Of a stretch of DNA of 64,000 nt, positions 35,040 to 44,845 are shown in pieces. Source of the stretch: Oceanobacillus iheyensis HTE831 (GTDB lineage: Bacteria; Bacillota; Bacilli; Bacillales; Amphibacillaceae); assembly GCF_000011245.1 (NCBI RefSeq), contig NC_004193.1, positions 2,148,501 through 2,212,500 on the forward strand, written 5' to 3'. The notes below the pieces were generated by a model. That model did not search any database. It worked only from the letters and a program-made list of their open reading frames with translations, and was not told the DNA's origin. Numbering within the stretch: the first letter of the stretch is position 1; every line of letters starts with the position of its first letter. The position numbers were made by a program, and so were the translations under genes.

Positions 35040-36548
35040 CTAATCTTTCAGAAGTGTTTTTGTTACTTGTTGCTTCTTAATTTGTACTTTTGTTCGTTCT
35101 TCACTATTCTTATAATGGATAAAATAATTTCCTGGTGAGAGATCCGTAGCGACAAAGTAGCCATTAGCATCTGTTTCTACTGTTTTAATGATTTTACCAT
35201 TTTTGCCACGTCGGATTAGAATTTCTACTGCAGACTGTTCATTAGTAAGCTGGCCTAATAAATGTCCTTGATTTTCCTGACGCCATGAAGGATCAGGTAA
35301 CTCTGTCGGTGCTTCAAATGGTGGCTTACCTTCATTATGTTCAGTAGGTAGGTATAGTGAATCAATTAGTTCAGATTTAGGAAGACCATCATTACTCCAA
35401 ATATTATATACATACGGGCTTACTCCTTCAGCCATATTACCATTAACAGATGGTGTTAACGCTCGATTAATTTGATTCATACTATCCGCTACTGTATTCA
35501 AATAGAGCGCTGGACCAATTATTATACCTCGATTTCTCGGTAAATCTTTTTGCCATTCAATCCATTGATCAAAACGTAAAGCCCTACGCGGGTCGGCATC
35601 ACTATCATAATTCATAACGTACGCATAATCTAGATACCCCTCTTGAACCCATTCTTTCCAATTCTGATGTGCTCGCTGAACAGGATCCATATTCCACCAA
35701 TGTGTATTACTTGGATTATGAAATCCCCATGATAATACAGCTGCCGATAACTCCACATCAGAATCCACTGTCAGAAGCTCCGTATATACACGTTTGATTA
35801 ATGAATCGACTTGTTCTACTTTCCAAGCTATCCATTCTTGATCATTTACTGGCGGTCGATCAGTACGTCCTGTTTCCTCATGAAATCGTGCTAAAGAAGT
35901 AGCATTATATCCCTTCCCGTCTTCTGGATATCGAATGTAATCCAAATGGACTCCATCTACTTCATAATTTTTCGCAATATCATTCACCATGTCAACAACA
36001 TGATTTCTTGCTTCAGGGTGACCAAGGTCAAGATAGGGCTGCCAGTATGGTACATTACCATTATAATCTTCCGTTGCCCAACTCTCTTCTTGAGCATCCG
36101 GACCGTGTAGATTCCAAATATGCGTTGGATCTGATGGAGCATCACCATAAACGCTATGCCACATTGGACCTACAACCACCCAAGCATGAACTTCGATTCC
36201 TTTTTCATGTGCTTTCGTTAGTAAATAACCTAAAGGATCAAATCCTTCTGGTACGGATGGGTCCTCTGTAAATGGTAAGACATCACTTTGGTAATATGCA
36301 TCATGTCTTCTGCTAACTTGCGCAATAATTGTATTCATATTAGCTTTATGGACATCGTCAACTAGTTCATCAATCTCTTCTGGAGTTTTTAAGCCGGGTT
36401 CAAATGCTTGTACCCAAAAAGCTCGTATAAATGGATTTTCTTTTTGAAAAGAAGCTTCTGAGGTGGTAAAAGGTGTAAGTGTGAGGCTAGATATCACAAT
36501 CAACATAACTATTACAATCGTTACTCCTTTTGTCCTTATTCGTTTCAT
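35040..36548 (-). CDS. Secreted GHL10-type glycoside hydrolase-like protein
   Basis: A 502-residue protein. A signal peptide covers about residues 1-32 (KRIRTKG then a hydrophobic IVIVMLIVISSLTLT). A GHL10/DUF187-type TIM-barrel domain at about 38-395 is marked by RAFWVQAFEPG, the VDGVHLDYIRYPEDG strand near 198 and SAAVLSWGFHNPSNTHWW near 267. The domain resembles YngK-type enzymes, thought to act on cell-wall or polysaccharide glycans. A C-terminal carboxypeptidase-regulatory-like beta domain fills about 430-502 (VETDANGYFVATDLSPGNYFIHY). Export and cell-surface action are inferred. It stands alone. Confidence 0.87.
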   Translation of the reverse strand: MKRIRTKGVTIVIVMLIVISSLTLTPFTTSEASFQKENPFIRAFWVQAFEPGLKTPEEIDELVDDVHKANMNTIIAQVSRRHDAYYQSDVLPFTEDPSVPEGFDPLGYLLTKAHEKGIEVHAWVVVGPMWHSVYGDAPSDPTHIWNLHGPDAQEESWATEDYNGNVPYWQPYLDLGHPEARNHVVDMVNDIAKNYEVDGVHLDYIRYPEDGKGYNATSLARFHEETGRTDRPPVNDQEWIAWKVEQVDSLIKRVYTELLTVDSDVELSAAVLSWGFHNPSNTHWWNMDPVQRAHQNWKEWVQEGYLDYAYVMNYDSDADPRRALRFDQWIEWQKDLPRNRGIIIGPALYLNTVADSMNQINRALTPSVNGNMAEGVSPYVYNIWSNDGLPKSELIDSLYLPTEHNEGKPPFEAPTELPDPSWRQENQGHLLGQLTNEQSAVEILIRRGKNGKIIKTVETDANGYFVATDLSPGNYFIHYKNSEERTKVQIKKQQVTKTLLKD

Positions 36549-36837
36549 GCTTTCTCTCCTCCTAAATTTTTAATTTAGTACCCTTACCACTTCACCTCCT
36601 CTAGAATAGTATCTATTTCTACCGCTCTAAAAGAGGTCTATTTCTTGGCTGGATGCGAGAGAAAACATCATTTCCTTATTAATTTTTAGTCTACTACTTC
36701 CTCCTATTGGAAAAAAGTGCCAAAAGTTGCTATTGAACTTCTATCATTGGGCACATTGTCCTTTCAAATAAGCTAATAGAGTATGAACTGGTGCGGAACT
36801 TTTGTTATCGAATGATAAAGCCCAACCTGAGCTCACA
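36549..36837. other. Intergenic region between the GHL10-type gene and thrS terminator
   Basis: About 290 bases holding the 5' region of the secreted protein gene. Several AGGAGG-like stretches occur on the minus strand, but the reading frames after them end within 14 codons. I see no convincing gene or operator here. Confidence 0.5.
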
Positions 36838-36840
36838 AAA

Positions 36841-36886
36841 AACCGAACTGTAGCGAAAATGAATAACATTTTGTTACAGTTCGGTT
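36841..36886 (-). terminator. Terminator after thrS
   Basis: A perfect 12-bp stem AACCGAACTGTA/TACAGTTCGGTT (36841-36852, 36875-36886), followed on the minus strand by a T run. The loop contains an extra short stem. Confidence 0.9.
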
Positions 36887-36912
36887 TTTATAATATTCCT
36901 TATCAATAACGC

Positions 36913-38853
36913 TTATTTAATCTTCTTATTATCTACTTCTTCTTTAATAAGATTTAAGAATTGATCAAATTCCAATGTCTCGGTATCTTGTTCTCCGTAT
37001 CTACGATAATTAACACTGTTACTTTCCATTTCTTTGTCTCCTAATACTAGAGCAAATGGAACTTTTTGTGTCTGTGCTTCTCGAATTTTATATCCAATTT
37101 TCTCATCTCGTTCATCAAGTTCTACACGAACTCCTTGGTATCGAAGCTTTTCTTCAATATCCTTCGCATAATCCAAATGAGCTTGTAATGAAACTGGGAT
37201 AATTTTTACTTGTACCGGTGCAAGCCAAGTTGGAAAAGCACCTTTATATTCTTCAATTAAGAAAGCAACAAATCGTTCCATTGTTGATACTACACCGCGA
37301 TGGATAACTACTGGGCGATGTTGATTACCATCTTCTCCAATATATGTTAGATCAAATCGCTCTGGTAAATGGAAATCTAATTGGATTGTCGATAGGGTTT
37401 CGTCTTTGCCTAGAGCAGTTTTGACTTGTACATCTAATTTTGGACCATAAAATGCAGCTTCACCTTCTGCTTCTACATATTCTAAATTCATATCTTCCAT
37501 TGTTTCTTTTAACATCGCTTGTGCTTTTTCCCACATCTCGTCATTATCAACATACTTTTCTTTATCCTCCGGATCACGATAAGATAATCGGAAATAGTAA
37601 TCGTCTATACCAAAATCTTTATATACATGTTGTACTAATTCAACTACACGAATAAATTCTTCTTTTAACTGATCAGGACGAGCAAAAATATGTGCATCAT
37701 TTAATGTCATTGCTCGTACACGTTGTAAGCCAGCTAACGCACCACTCATTTCATGTCGATGCATTGTTCCTAGCTCAGCGATTCGAACTGGCAGATTACG
37801 ATAACTCCAGAGTTGATTTTTAAATACCATCATATGATGAGGACAATTCATTGGACGAAGTACCAGTTCTTCGTTATCCATCTCCATTGTTGGAAACATA
37901 TCGTCCTGATAGTGATCCCAATGTCCACTTGTTTTATACAGTTCTACATTTCCCAGGACCGGAGTATAAACATGGCTATATCCTAATCTTTCTTCTAAAT
38001 CAACAATATAGCGTTCTACATTACGACGAATCGTTGCTCCTTTTGGTAACCAAAGCGGTAAGCCTTGCCCAACTTTTTGTGATACTGTAAATATACCTAA
38101 TTCTTTTCCTAATTTACGATGATCTCTTTCTTTTCTTTCTTCTAGTATTTGTAAATGTTCTTCTAATTGTCCTTTTTTCTCAAAAGCTGTGCCATAAATT
38201 CGTTGTAATTGTTTATTGTTACTATCTCCACGCCAATAAGCTCCAGAAATACTTAATAATTTAAATGCTTTAATTTTACTTGTAGAAGGGACATGAATCC
38301 CTCGGCATAAATCGAAAAACTCTCCTTGTTCATAAATCGTTACTTGTTCATTTTCCGGAATAGCGTCGATAAGTTCTAATTTTAAATCATCGCCAATATC
38401 GCTAAACATTTCTTGAGCTTTATTACGAGAAACTTCTACCCTTTTGATTTCTAAATTTTCATCAATAATACGCTTCATTTCTTTTTCAATTTTAGGTAAA
38501 TCTTCTGGAGTTAATTTGTGCTCCATATCAATATCATAATAAAATCCTTCTTCTATGACAGGACCGACACCAAGTTTCACATCGTTAAACAAACGTTTTA
38601 TAGCTTGAGCTAACAAATGTGCACTTGAATGACGTAACACTTCAAGGCCCTCATTATTTTTATATGTGATGATTTCAATGCTTCCACCAGATGATAATTC
38701 TCTTCGTAAATCTACAAGTTCACCATCAAGTTTGATAGCAAGTGCTTGTTTTTTTAAACCTGGTGATATTGATGCTGCTATTTCTTCACCCGTAGTTCCG
38801 ACTGGAAATTGCTTCTCTGACCCATCTGGGAAAATAATCGATAAATCTGCCAT
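36913..38853 (-). CDS. thrS: Threonine-tRNA ligase
   Basis: Charges tRNA-Thr. The 646 residues show a TGS domain (1-62), the N2 editing domain with its [13 protein letters not shown] zinc-type motif near 74, the class II core with [13 protein letters not shown] near 272, [13 protein letters not shown] near 336 and [19 protein letters not shown] near 515, and a C-terminal anticodon-binding domain from about 545. The length is normal. It is transcribed alone behind a threonine-type T-box, with its own terminator. Confidence 0.97.
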   Translation of the reverse strand: MADLSIIFPDGSEKQFPVGTTGEEIAASISPGLKKQALAIKLDGELVDLRRELSSGGSIEIITYKNNEGLEVLRHSSAHLLAQAIKRLFNDVKLGVGPVIEEGFYYDIDMEHKLTPEDLPKIEKEMKRIIDENLEIKRVEVSRNKAQEMFSDIGDDLKLELIDAIPENEQVTIYEQGEFFDLCRGIHVPSTSKIKAFKLLSISGAYWRGDSNNKQLQRIYGTAFEKKGQLEEHLQILEERKERDHRKLGKELGIFTVSQKVGQGLPLWLPKGATIRRNVERYIVDLEERLGYSHVYTPVLGNVELYKTSGHWDHYQDDMFPTMEMDNEELVLRPMNCPHHMMVFKNQLWSYRNLPVRIAELGTMHRHEMSGALAGLQRVRAMTLNDAHIFARPDQLKEEFIRVVELVQHVYKDFGIDDYYFRLSYRDPEDKEKYVDNDEMWEKAQAMLKETMEDMNLEYVEAEGEAAFYGPKLDVQVKTALGKDETLSTIQLDFHLPERFDLTYIGEDGNQHRPVVIHRGVVSTMERFVAFLIEEYKGAFPTWLAPVQVKIIPVSLQAHLDYAKDIEEKLRYQGVRVELDERDEKIGYKIREAQTQKVPFALVLGDKEMESNSVNYRRYGEQDTETLEFDQFLNLIKEEVDNKKIK

Positions 38854-38882
38854 GTTTCATTCTCCTTTTTCAAATAATTAAA

Positions 38883-39145
38883 AAACGCCCATCCCTTTGC
38901 ACTATAGCAAAGGGACGAGCGTTGGTAACGTCGTGGTTCCACCCTAATTCCTATCCATATCTGGATAGCTTCATTATATCTTTAACGCAGAAATACGTTG
39001 CTGGTTACTAACTATTCACCAGCAAAGCTCCAAGGTGGTAATTACTTATCTCATAAAGGTAACTTTCAGCCAACGGATACCTTCTCTAGATTATGAATTA
39101 TAAATAATCTTGTCCTTATCATCACGAATAATATACAGTTATTTA
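38883..39145 (-). ncRNA. T-box leader of thrS
   Basis: A tRNA-Thr sensing leader. The T-box is the reverse complement of 38932-38947 (TTAGGGTGGAACCACG). The terminator stem contains TCCCTTTGC/GCAAAGGGA inside AACGC/GCGTT arms (38883-38922) and is followed by six T. A stem I region reaches about 39140. An ACC triplet followed by A at 39039-39037 is the probable threonine specifier. Confidence 0.92.
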
Positions 39146-39150
39146 TTCGT

Positions 39151-39179
39151 ATTATAGACCTTTCAAATCAGAAAATCAA
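39151..39179 (-). promoter_or_regulatory. Promoter of the thrS T-box transcript
   Basis: -35 TTGATT (39174-39179), 17 bases, perfect -10 TATAAT (39151-39156). The start point would be near 39144. Confidence 0.78.
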
Positions 39180-39185
39180 GCCTGC

Positions 39186-40034
39186 CTAATCATTTTTTAA
39201 ATAGTAAGAAAAAGGAAAATTGCGGGTTGGTTCAAAATCGACCTTTTCTTGAAAGACATTAATAACCGTTAACGTCTTCGGTTCTGATGGATCATCTCCA
39301 TAAATCTTAATTTTCTTTGGCCCCATAGCGATTAGCGGAGCAAGATTAAATTCATTATCATGTAGACCGACGACGTATAATGGTTCTTCACGCATTAGCA
39401 TTCTTAGCTCTAAACGCGATAATTGTTTCCCATTATCATAATAAAATTGGAAGGTATCACCTTGCATAATATGAATAATCTCCATACCAACATCTTTCTT
39501 CTGTATGTAGGCACGTAACATATCAATAAATGCTTGATGATCTTCCTCCCGTCTAAACTCATCAATGGCATCTCCGACACTTCGTCTAATTTCATCTCGG
39601 AAAGGTAATAAACGAAAGTTCACTAATGAATCAAAATGAATTTCGGAATTAAATTCAATATTTTCTTCAAACAACTTGGTCAGTAAACCATGAATATCTT
39701 TATTATTACGTAGATGCTTACTATCCTCGTCCTCCCCTGTCAAAATCCAATTGGTTAGATCATGTATACGTTCGATTTCTTCTTGCTCCGTGTAATAATA
39801 TTCATTAATCATTTTTCGAATCATATTACCTAAACGATGTGTTAATACTACATCTGCCATCGCATTACTTATTGTTTTGCGAAGATCTTCAGCAGGTAAT
39901 ATTTCATCAATCGTTAAATGATTTCCCCAATCTTCATTTGTTTTCCAATTCAATTCCATCTTCCTATTTCTACGAAAGACAGACTCACAAAAACTTACAA
40001 CTTCTTTGTCTAATTCAAAAAATACCTCCACCAA
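39186..40034 (-). CDS. ytxC: Sporulation-associated protein YtxC
   Basis: A 282-residue soluble protein that I recognise as YtxC, conserved in endospore formers beside thrS and dnaI. Visible landmarks are RLGNMIRKMINEYYYTEQEE near residue 67 and NFRLLPFRDEIRRSVGDAIDEF near 142. The mechanism is unknown, and a role in sporulation is reported only at family level. It starts at TTG 40034 or GTG 40031, both after a weak ribosome binding site. It is separated from dnaI by a strong terminator, so it has its own promoter in the 120-base gap. Confidence 0.82.
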   Translation of the reverse strand: MVEVFFELDKEVVSFCESVFRRNRKMELNWKTNEDWGNHLTIDEILPAEDLRKTISNAMADVVLTHRLGNMIRKMINEYYYTEQEEIERIHDLTNWILTGEDEDSKHLRNNKDIHGLLTKLFEENIEFNSEIHFDSLVNFRLLPFRDEIRRSVGDAIDEFRREEDHQAFIDMLRAYIQKKDVGMEIIHIMQGDTFQFYYDNGKQLSRLELRMLMREEPLYVVGLHDNEFNLAPLIAMGPKKIKIYGDDPSEPKTLTVINVFQEKVDFEPTRNFPFSYYLKND

Positions 40035-40152
40035 TACATATCACCCTCATCCACAACCGAACTGTTACATTATATGGACAACCATTTAAAAAAATGAATA
40101 AACTACTCAAACTAGCAAATGGTTTTATGAAAAAAGATATGGATGTATCAAA

Positions 40153-40198
40153 AAAACCTTTTATTGAACTTTATTAATAGAGTTCAATAAAAGGTTTT
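40153..40198 (-). terminator. Terminator of the dnaB-dnaI operon
   Basis: A perfect 18-bp stem (40153-40170 with 40181-40198) with a 10-base loop, followed on the minus strand by T residues. It lies directly after the dnaI stop. Confidence 0.95.
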
Positions 40199-40199
40199 C

Positions 40200-41126
40200 T
40201 CAGCTTCGACGATTCGGCCCACTTAGCTTCACGTCTGTTGTAACTTGCTTAATCCGCTCAATGATTCTTCCTGCTTTCACTTGTTCTACGCCATTCCTAG
40301 TTGTAGATAATTCTTGCTCTAGTTGATCCAAGTCATAATTAGATGTAATAAAAACCGGCAAACCTTCCATCATACGGTACTGTAAAACGGAACCTAACAC
40401 TTCATCTCGAAACCAAGCAGATTGCATCTCAGCGCCCATATCATCTAACATTAGTATATCTGCTTTTTTAAAGAAATCTACTTTTTCATTGAATGAATCA
40501 TCTTTAAAAGAGGATTTAATTTCACGAACAAATTCCGGCATATATATTAATGAAATTGAGTACTCAAGCTTTTTAAGTTCATTAGCAATTGCACCTAAAA
40601 GATAAGTCTTTCCAACACCAAATGAACCATATAGATAGAGTCCTTTTTTTGGTAATTCTTGCTTGGAAGCTTCTAAAAAATCAAGAACTTTTCCTAGAGC
40701 ATTCGATCGGTGCTCGTCTTGAATAACATCAGATATTCTTGCTTGAAGAATTTCTTTCGGCATATAAAGACTTTGAATAAGTTTTTGTTGCTGTTCATTT
40801 TGCTCTTCTTCAAGTCTTTTATGGCATTTTTCATAACTTAACCGAATATCATTATTGTCAGCTTCCAACACAGGAGAATATCCTTGTATCATATTCTGAC
40901 ATCCTCCAAGCGATTTACAACGGTCACATTGCTTGGATTGAGACTTATATTCATATAATTTTATTAAATGTTTATCGATAATTTCACTTGTTAACTCTGG
41001 GTGATTAGCTAAAAAATGCTTAATGGATGGGTCGTCTAATACTTCTTTCCTGATATTCTGATAACTCGTTTGGAAGTTTTTGTTTTTCTTCATCCATGCT
41101 TTCAATTCTGATTGTATCGGCTTCAC
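40200..41126 (-). CDS. dnaI: Primosomal protein DnaI (helicase loader)
   Basis: An AAA+ ATPase that loads the replicative helicase DnaC onto DNA with DnaB and DnaD. The 308 residues have an N-terminal helicase-binding region with a zinc-binding CDRCKSLGGCQNM motif near residues 63-75, Walker A GSFGVGKTYLLGA near 167, Walker B ILMLDDMGAEM near 225, and sensor residues in FITSNYDLDQLEQEL near 263. Translation starts at GTG. It follows dnaB by 25 bases in the operon nrdR-dnaB-dnaI. Confidence 0.95.
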   Translation of the reverse strand: MKPIQSELKAWMKKNKNFQTSYQNIRKEVLDDPSIKHFLANHPELTSEIIDKHLIKLYEYKSQSKQCDRCKSLGGCQNMIQGYSPVLEADNNDIRLSYEKCHKRLEEEQNEQQQKLIQSLYMPKEILQARISDVIQDEHRSNALGKVLDFLEASKQELPKKGLYLYGSFGVGKTYLLGAIANELKKLEYSISLIYMPEFVREIKSSFKDDSFNEKVDFFKKADILMLDDMGAEMQSAWFRDEVLGSVLQYRMMEGLPVFITSNYDLDQLEQELSTTRNGVEQVKAGRIIERIKQVTTDVKLSGPNRRS

Positions 41127-41151
41127 ACTTAACCACCCTTATACATCTTGA

Positions 41152-42486
41152 TTAATTTTCATTTAAATATTGTTTTAATCTAGATGCTATTTTTTCTTGA
41201 TCTTCCATCGAAGTGTCCGGTTTTTCAGAAGTTACTTGTGATTTGTTTTTCCGTTCTTTAAACCAATCAGGGATAACTTCCTTCGTTGTATTCTGACGTC
41301 TGGTATAATTATTCTTCTTAACTTTAGATTGAACATTCTGTTGTTCCTGCCTAGCAAAGTTCATTGCATCACTTGCTGTTTGAAGGTTTAGCCGTGACCA
41401 ATGACTAGCTATTTTTTCTAAATATGCTTTGGAAAGTTTCATATTAGATTGTAATAATACATAATGAATAAGCACATTCATTACTGGTGCAGGTAAATCT
41501 TGTTTTGTCATGACAGTCTCTATTACTTTAATATCTTGGTCTGACGCATCATTACCTCTTGATAAGTCTTTCAATAATTGAGTCGGTGATATTCTTTCTA
41601 ATTCATAAATTAATTGTTCCTTCTTGGTTTTCGGTTTAGTTACTTCATACTTCTTAACTTCTTGATTATTTTTTTCAGACAGCCGGACAGATTGTTGATT
41701 ATTGTTTGAACGAAATATATCATGACATGCTGCTTTGAACTCTTTTTGATTAAATTGATAATCTTCATTGATAGCATATTGACAAGCACGTTCAATCTCA
41801 TGACTGTCCAAATTATACAGCACTTTCATTTGGTAAATGAGACGCTTAGTATCCATAGTTAAAACTTGATTAACAGGTATCATACGCTTGTGTAACATTT
41901 GTTCTATCCAACTAAAGTCCATTGGAACTTCATAATTTACTGAGTTATGTTGGTAGTTATAATTTTCTACATTAGCTACTTTTTCTGTAGGAGTTACTGT
42001 TTGAAAAACATCGCTAAAGTCGACGGTAATATTTTCTCCATATTCGAGATTTTTAGGAACATAATGAGAAAATAACATATCAAACTTTTGATCTCCAATA
42101 TGATGTAATAACAATTGCGATAGCATGTCATCTTTAAAGAAATCGGTTGGAGCATACGGACGTAACAATTCATATGTATAAAAATCACGATTTTCTTCTT
42201 TATTTTTATAAGTTTTTAGTAAACCTATCCCCTCTAATTTTAAACGAGATCGGTAAATTTCATCCAATGAAAGATTAAGGTAATTCATTAGTGTGTGATG
42301 TGTCTGTGGGGATCCACCAGCATGTATACTTGAATCGTGCAATAGGGTATGATATAGAGAAACAGCATAAATGCCTATTAATGGTTGATATAAATGAGTA
42401 AGCGAAACGGCGTAATCCACAGGTAAATGTTCTTTTTTCATTACATAGTACCCATCAATAGGTAGAATCTTCCCAATAAAATTCAT
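41152..42486 (-). CDS. dnaB: Replication initiation and membrane attachment protein DnaB
   Basis: The Firmicutes-specific primosome protein that helps load the helicase at oriC and links the origin to the membrane. The 444 residues contain the conserved DnaB/DnaD-type helical domain, with QPLIGIYAVSLYHTLLH near 34-50 and the C-terminal DDBH2 segment with PTQLLKDLSRGNDASDQD near 298. The frame opens at GTG 42495, but the ATG at 42486 (MNFIGKILPIDGYYVMKKEHL) is at the proper distance from AAGGGTGTG. It lies between nrdR and dnaI. Confidence 0.93.
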   Translation of the reverse strand: MNFIGKILPIDGYYVMKKEHLPVDYAVSLTHLYQPLIGIYAVSLYHTLLHDSSIHAGGSPQTHHTLMNYLNLSLDEIYRSRLKLEGIGLLKTYKNKEENRDFYTYELLRPYAPTDFFKDDMLSQLLLHHIGDQKFDMLFSHYVPKNLEYGENITVDFSDVFQTVTPTEKVANVENYNYQHNSVNYEVPMDFSWIEQMLHKRMIPVNQVLTMDTKRLIYQMKVLYNLDSHEIERACQYAINEDYQFNQKEFKAACHDIFRSNNNQQSVRLSEKNNQEVKKYEVTKPKTKKEQLIYELERISPTQLLKDLSRGNDASDQDIKVIETVMTKQDLPAPVMNVLIHYVLLQSNMKLSKAYLEKIASHWSRLNLQTASDAMNFARQEQQNVQSKVKKNNYTRRQNTTKEVIPDWFKERKNKSQVTSEKPDTSMEDQEKIASRLKQYLNEN

Positions 42487-42512
42487 ATAAATCACACACC
42501 CTTTCTACTCTT

Positions 42513-42986
42513 TCATTTATCTTTCATCGATTTATCCGTATTAATTATATCTTTTAATTCATCTAAGAACACAGTTATATCTTTAAATTGGCGATATACA
42601 GATGCAAAGCGAACATACGAAACTTCATCTACTTTCGATAAAAGTTCCATTACCATTTCACCGATAGAATTACTTGAAACTTCTGGATTACCTGCATTTC
42701 GTAATTTTTTTTCTACTTCTAGCGCTATACTTTCTATGGTTTCTAAAGCAACTGGTCTTTTTTCACATGCCCGTATAAGACCGCGCATTAGCTTTTCTCG
42801 CGAAAACTCTTGACGAACACCATCTTTCTTTACCACAATTAAAGGAACTTCTTCAATTCGTTCAAAAGTAGTAAACCGGAATCCACACCGTTCACATTCC
42901 CTACGTCGTCTGATTGCTCTTCCTTCTTCTATCGGTCGAGAGTCTAACACTTTAGTATTCTTATTTTGACAATTGGAACATCGCAT
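42513..42986 (-). CDS. nrdR: Transcriptional repressor NrdR
   Basis: A nucleotide-sensing repressor of ribonucleotide reductase genes. The 157-residue protein has an N-terminal zinc ribbon with CSNC at about 3-6 and CERCGFRF near 31-38, then an ATP-cone domain at about 48-138 ([29 protein letters not shown]). The second of two adjacent ATG codons is chosen because family members start with one methionine before the RC/KC pair. It precedes dnaB, as in B. subtilis. No NrdR box upstream was recognised. Confidence 0.94.
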   Translation of the reverse strand: MRCSNCQNKNTKVLDSRPIEEGRAIRRRRECERCGFRFTTFERIEEVPLIVVKKDGVRQEFSREKLMRGLIRACEKRPVALETIESIALEVEKKLRNAGNPEVSSNSIGEMVMELLSKVDEVSYVRFASVYRQFKDITVFLDELKDIINTDKSMKDK

Positions 42987-43005
42987 CATTGTTCAACCCC
43001 ATTCT

Positions 43006-43392
43006 CTAATGTTCCGAAATTAGCTGAAGTTCTTTATTTATATGTTCATATAATTCTTGAATAACTTTAGAACTATGTCCAAAATCTAGCTGTAGCAAAC
43101 TTTCTGTGGTCACAGAAAAATCAATAGCAGTATGATAAGGTCGTACCATAATAATGGTTGCAACGATAAAGACACGCTTGTCTTTTTTTGTTGTTGCACT
43201 AATCTCCCCATGTTCTTTAGAAACAGCATTGATAGAATATGTATCTTTTGATGCAAAATAGGATTCAATAACTTTCATTACGGAATCTTTGCTTGATTTA
43301 TAGTAATGGGTCTGCAATTTTTTATCCACATGACGATCTTTTGTTTCTGCATGATTACTAAAGAAATTCCTTATCTTATAGCCGATTGACAT
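43006..43392 (-). CDS. Uncharacterised conserved protein upstream of nrdR
   Basis: A 128-residue basic, soluble protein starting MSIGYKIRNFFSNHAETKDRH. I do not recognise the family. Predicted strands near residues 58-95 (GEISATTKKDKRVFIVATIIMV) suggest an alpha/beta fold. No signal peptide, metal motif or membrane segment is visible. The frame opens further upstream at GTG 43404, but GAGGTG overlaps that region and fits the ATG at 43392. It is followed by nrdR after 19 bases, so it is probably first in the nrdR-dnaB-dnaI operon. Confidence 0.7.
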   Translation of the reverse strand: MSIGYKIRNFFSNHAETKDRHVDKKLQTHYYKSSKDSVMKVIESYFASKDTYSINAVSKEHGEISATTKKDKRVFIVATIIMVRPYHTAIDFSVTTESLLQLDFGHSSKVIQELYEHINKELQLISEH

Positions 43393-43580
43393 TTGGAAAC
43401 ACACCTCAAACGTTCGTAGAATTAGTATTATTATTCTATTATTTTAACATGTTTTTAACAAATGCTCTAGTTAAATAAGATAGACTACTGTTTATAAAGT
43501 TACAAAATAAAATTTTAACAATAAATACGCTTTAGCGTCAATAAAAAGTTATCAATCACGGTATAGATTCCAAAAATAAA

Positions 43581-43631
43581 AAACGAACAATGGTAGAGAA
43601 TAAATAATCTTCTCCTATTCATTGTTCGTTT
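43581..43631 (-). terminator. Terminator after gapB
   Basis: A perfect 12-bp stem AAACGAACAATG/CATTGTTCGTTT (43581-43592, 43620-43631) with an inner GAGAA/TTCTC stem. A/T-rich tracts flank both sides. Confidence 0.85.
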
Positions 43632-43654
43632 CTATTTATTGTTTATATATTTCT

Positions 43655-44680
43655 TCATACTTTCATTTCTTTTTTTAAGCGGTCCCCTACATAAAGAGCT
43701 AAATCAAGAACACGTTTAGAGTATCCCCATTCATTATCATACCAAGCAATTACCTTTATTTTTTTGCCTTCCATTACAATGGTGGATAACCCATCAATTA
43801 TAGCGGAAAAATCACTTGTTGTATAATCAATAGATACGAGAGGTTCATCCGAGTATTCCAATACTCCCTTCATATATCCTTTTGAAGCATCCTTAAATAA
43901 TTGGTTTAGTTGTTCTACTGTAACATTTTCTTCTACATCAATGACTAAATCTACCAAAGATACGTTTGGGGTTGGCACTCTTAAAGCCATACCATGTAAT
44001 TTTCCATTTAAGTGCGGCAAAACTTCCCCAAGTGCCTTTGCAGCACCTGTTGTTGTCGGAATAATTGATTGTGTGCATCCTCTTGCTCTTCGTAAATCTT
44101 TATGTGGGTTATCTAAATTCTTTTGATCATTCGTAAAAGCATGGACGGTTGTCATTAAGCCATTTTTTATCGTAAAATGATCATCTATCACTTTTACAAC
44201 GGGGGCCAAACAATTCGTTGTACATGATGCATTTGAAATGACATCATCACTTTCAGGAATATATGCAGCTTCATTAACTCCCATTACAATTGTTTTATCT
44301 ACTTGTTTGCCTGGAGCAGTTATAATTACTTTTTTTGCACCTGCTTTAATATGCAATCCAGCTGCTTCTTTAGAATTAAATTTCCCGGTAGCTTCAATAA
44401 CAATATCAATATCTAACTTCTTCCAAGGGAGAAGTTCAGGCTGTCTATTGTTTACAATTTCCACTTTTTTACCATCTATTTCTAAATATCCTTCAAGCGC
44501 TTTCACATCTCCATCAAAAATTCCATGGACACTATCATATTTCACCATGTGTGCTAATGTTTCAGCTGGATAACTAGCATTGATAGCGACAACTTCAAAC
44601 TGATCATTTTGTATTGCTTGTCGAAAAATCATTCTCCCTATTCGACCAAATCCAGTAATTGCGATACGTTTTGTATTCAT
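43655..44680 (-). CDS. gapB: Glyceraldehyde-3-phosphate dehydrogenase, gluconeogenic GapB type
   Basis: Catalyses the gluconeogenic direction between 1,3-bisphosphoglycerate and glyceraldehyde-3-phosphate, preferring NADP(H). The 341 residues carry the Rossmann GFGRIGRM start and the catalytic cysteine in NASCTTNCLAP near residue 150-160. NASYPAETLAHMVKYDSVHG near 34-53 lacks the aspartate that selects NAD in GapA and matches the GapB form. Only this paralogue is visible in the window. CcpN-type boxes in the promoter fit repression by CcpN during glycolytic growth. It is transcribed alone. Confidence 0.93.
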   Translation of the reverse strand: MNTKRIAITGFGRIGRMIFRQAIQNDQFEVVAINASYPAETLAHMVKYDSVHGIFDGDVKALEGYLEIDGKKVEIVNNRQPELLPWKKLDIDIVIEATGKFNSKEAAGLHIKAGAKKVIITAPGKQVDKTIVMGVNEAAYIPESDDVISNASCTTNCLAPVVKVIDDHFTIKNGLMTTVHAFTNDQKNLDNPHKDLRRARGCTQSIIPTTTGAAKALGEVLPHLNGKLHGMALRVPTPNVSLVDLVIDVEENVTVEQLNQLFKDASKGYMKGVLEYSDEPLVSIDYTTSDFSAIIDGLSTIVMEGKKIKVIAWYDNEWGYSKRVLDLALYVGDRLKKEMKV

Positions 44681-44699
44681 AAGAAATAATCCCCCTAAT

Positions 44700-44742
44700 T
44701 ATGATATACTCATAACCTTTTATGCATAATTAGTATAACACA
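44700..44742 (-). promoter_or_regulatory. Two CcpN-type boxes in the gapB promoter
   Basis: Two exact matches to the CcpN consensus TRTGHYATAYW as I recall it: TATGATATACT (44700-44710, plus strand) and TGTGTTATACT (the reverse complement of 44732-44742). The second contains a TATACT that can serve as the gapB -10. Two such sites are also known at B. subtilis gapB. Confidence 0.75.
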
Positions 44743-44845
44743 AATTATCGTTAATGTGTTAAAAACAACGAAAAAGAGGCATCTTTTCTACTTATTACGT
44801 TATTATAATATCTTATGAGCTGAATATATATGCTTGAAATAAAAC

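Noticed and set aside
36610..36730. Possible 14-codon leader peptide on the minus strand upstream of the GHL10-type gene
   Set aside because: The nearest AGGAGG is too far from the ATG and the frame is too short to support.
40035..40152. Missing gene between dnaI and ytxC
   Set aside because: The gap is only about 120 bases and the TVP38-type protein at 32491-33099 may account for the locally absent ytxB-like gene; no pseudogene remnant is visible.
39839..40177. Plus-strand open frame across the ytxC start and the dnaI terminator
   Set aside because: Runs through ytxC in antisense and ends inside a terminator stem; no ribosome binding site.
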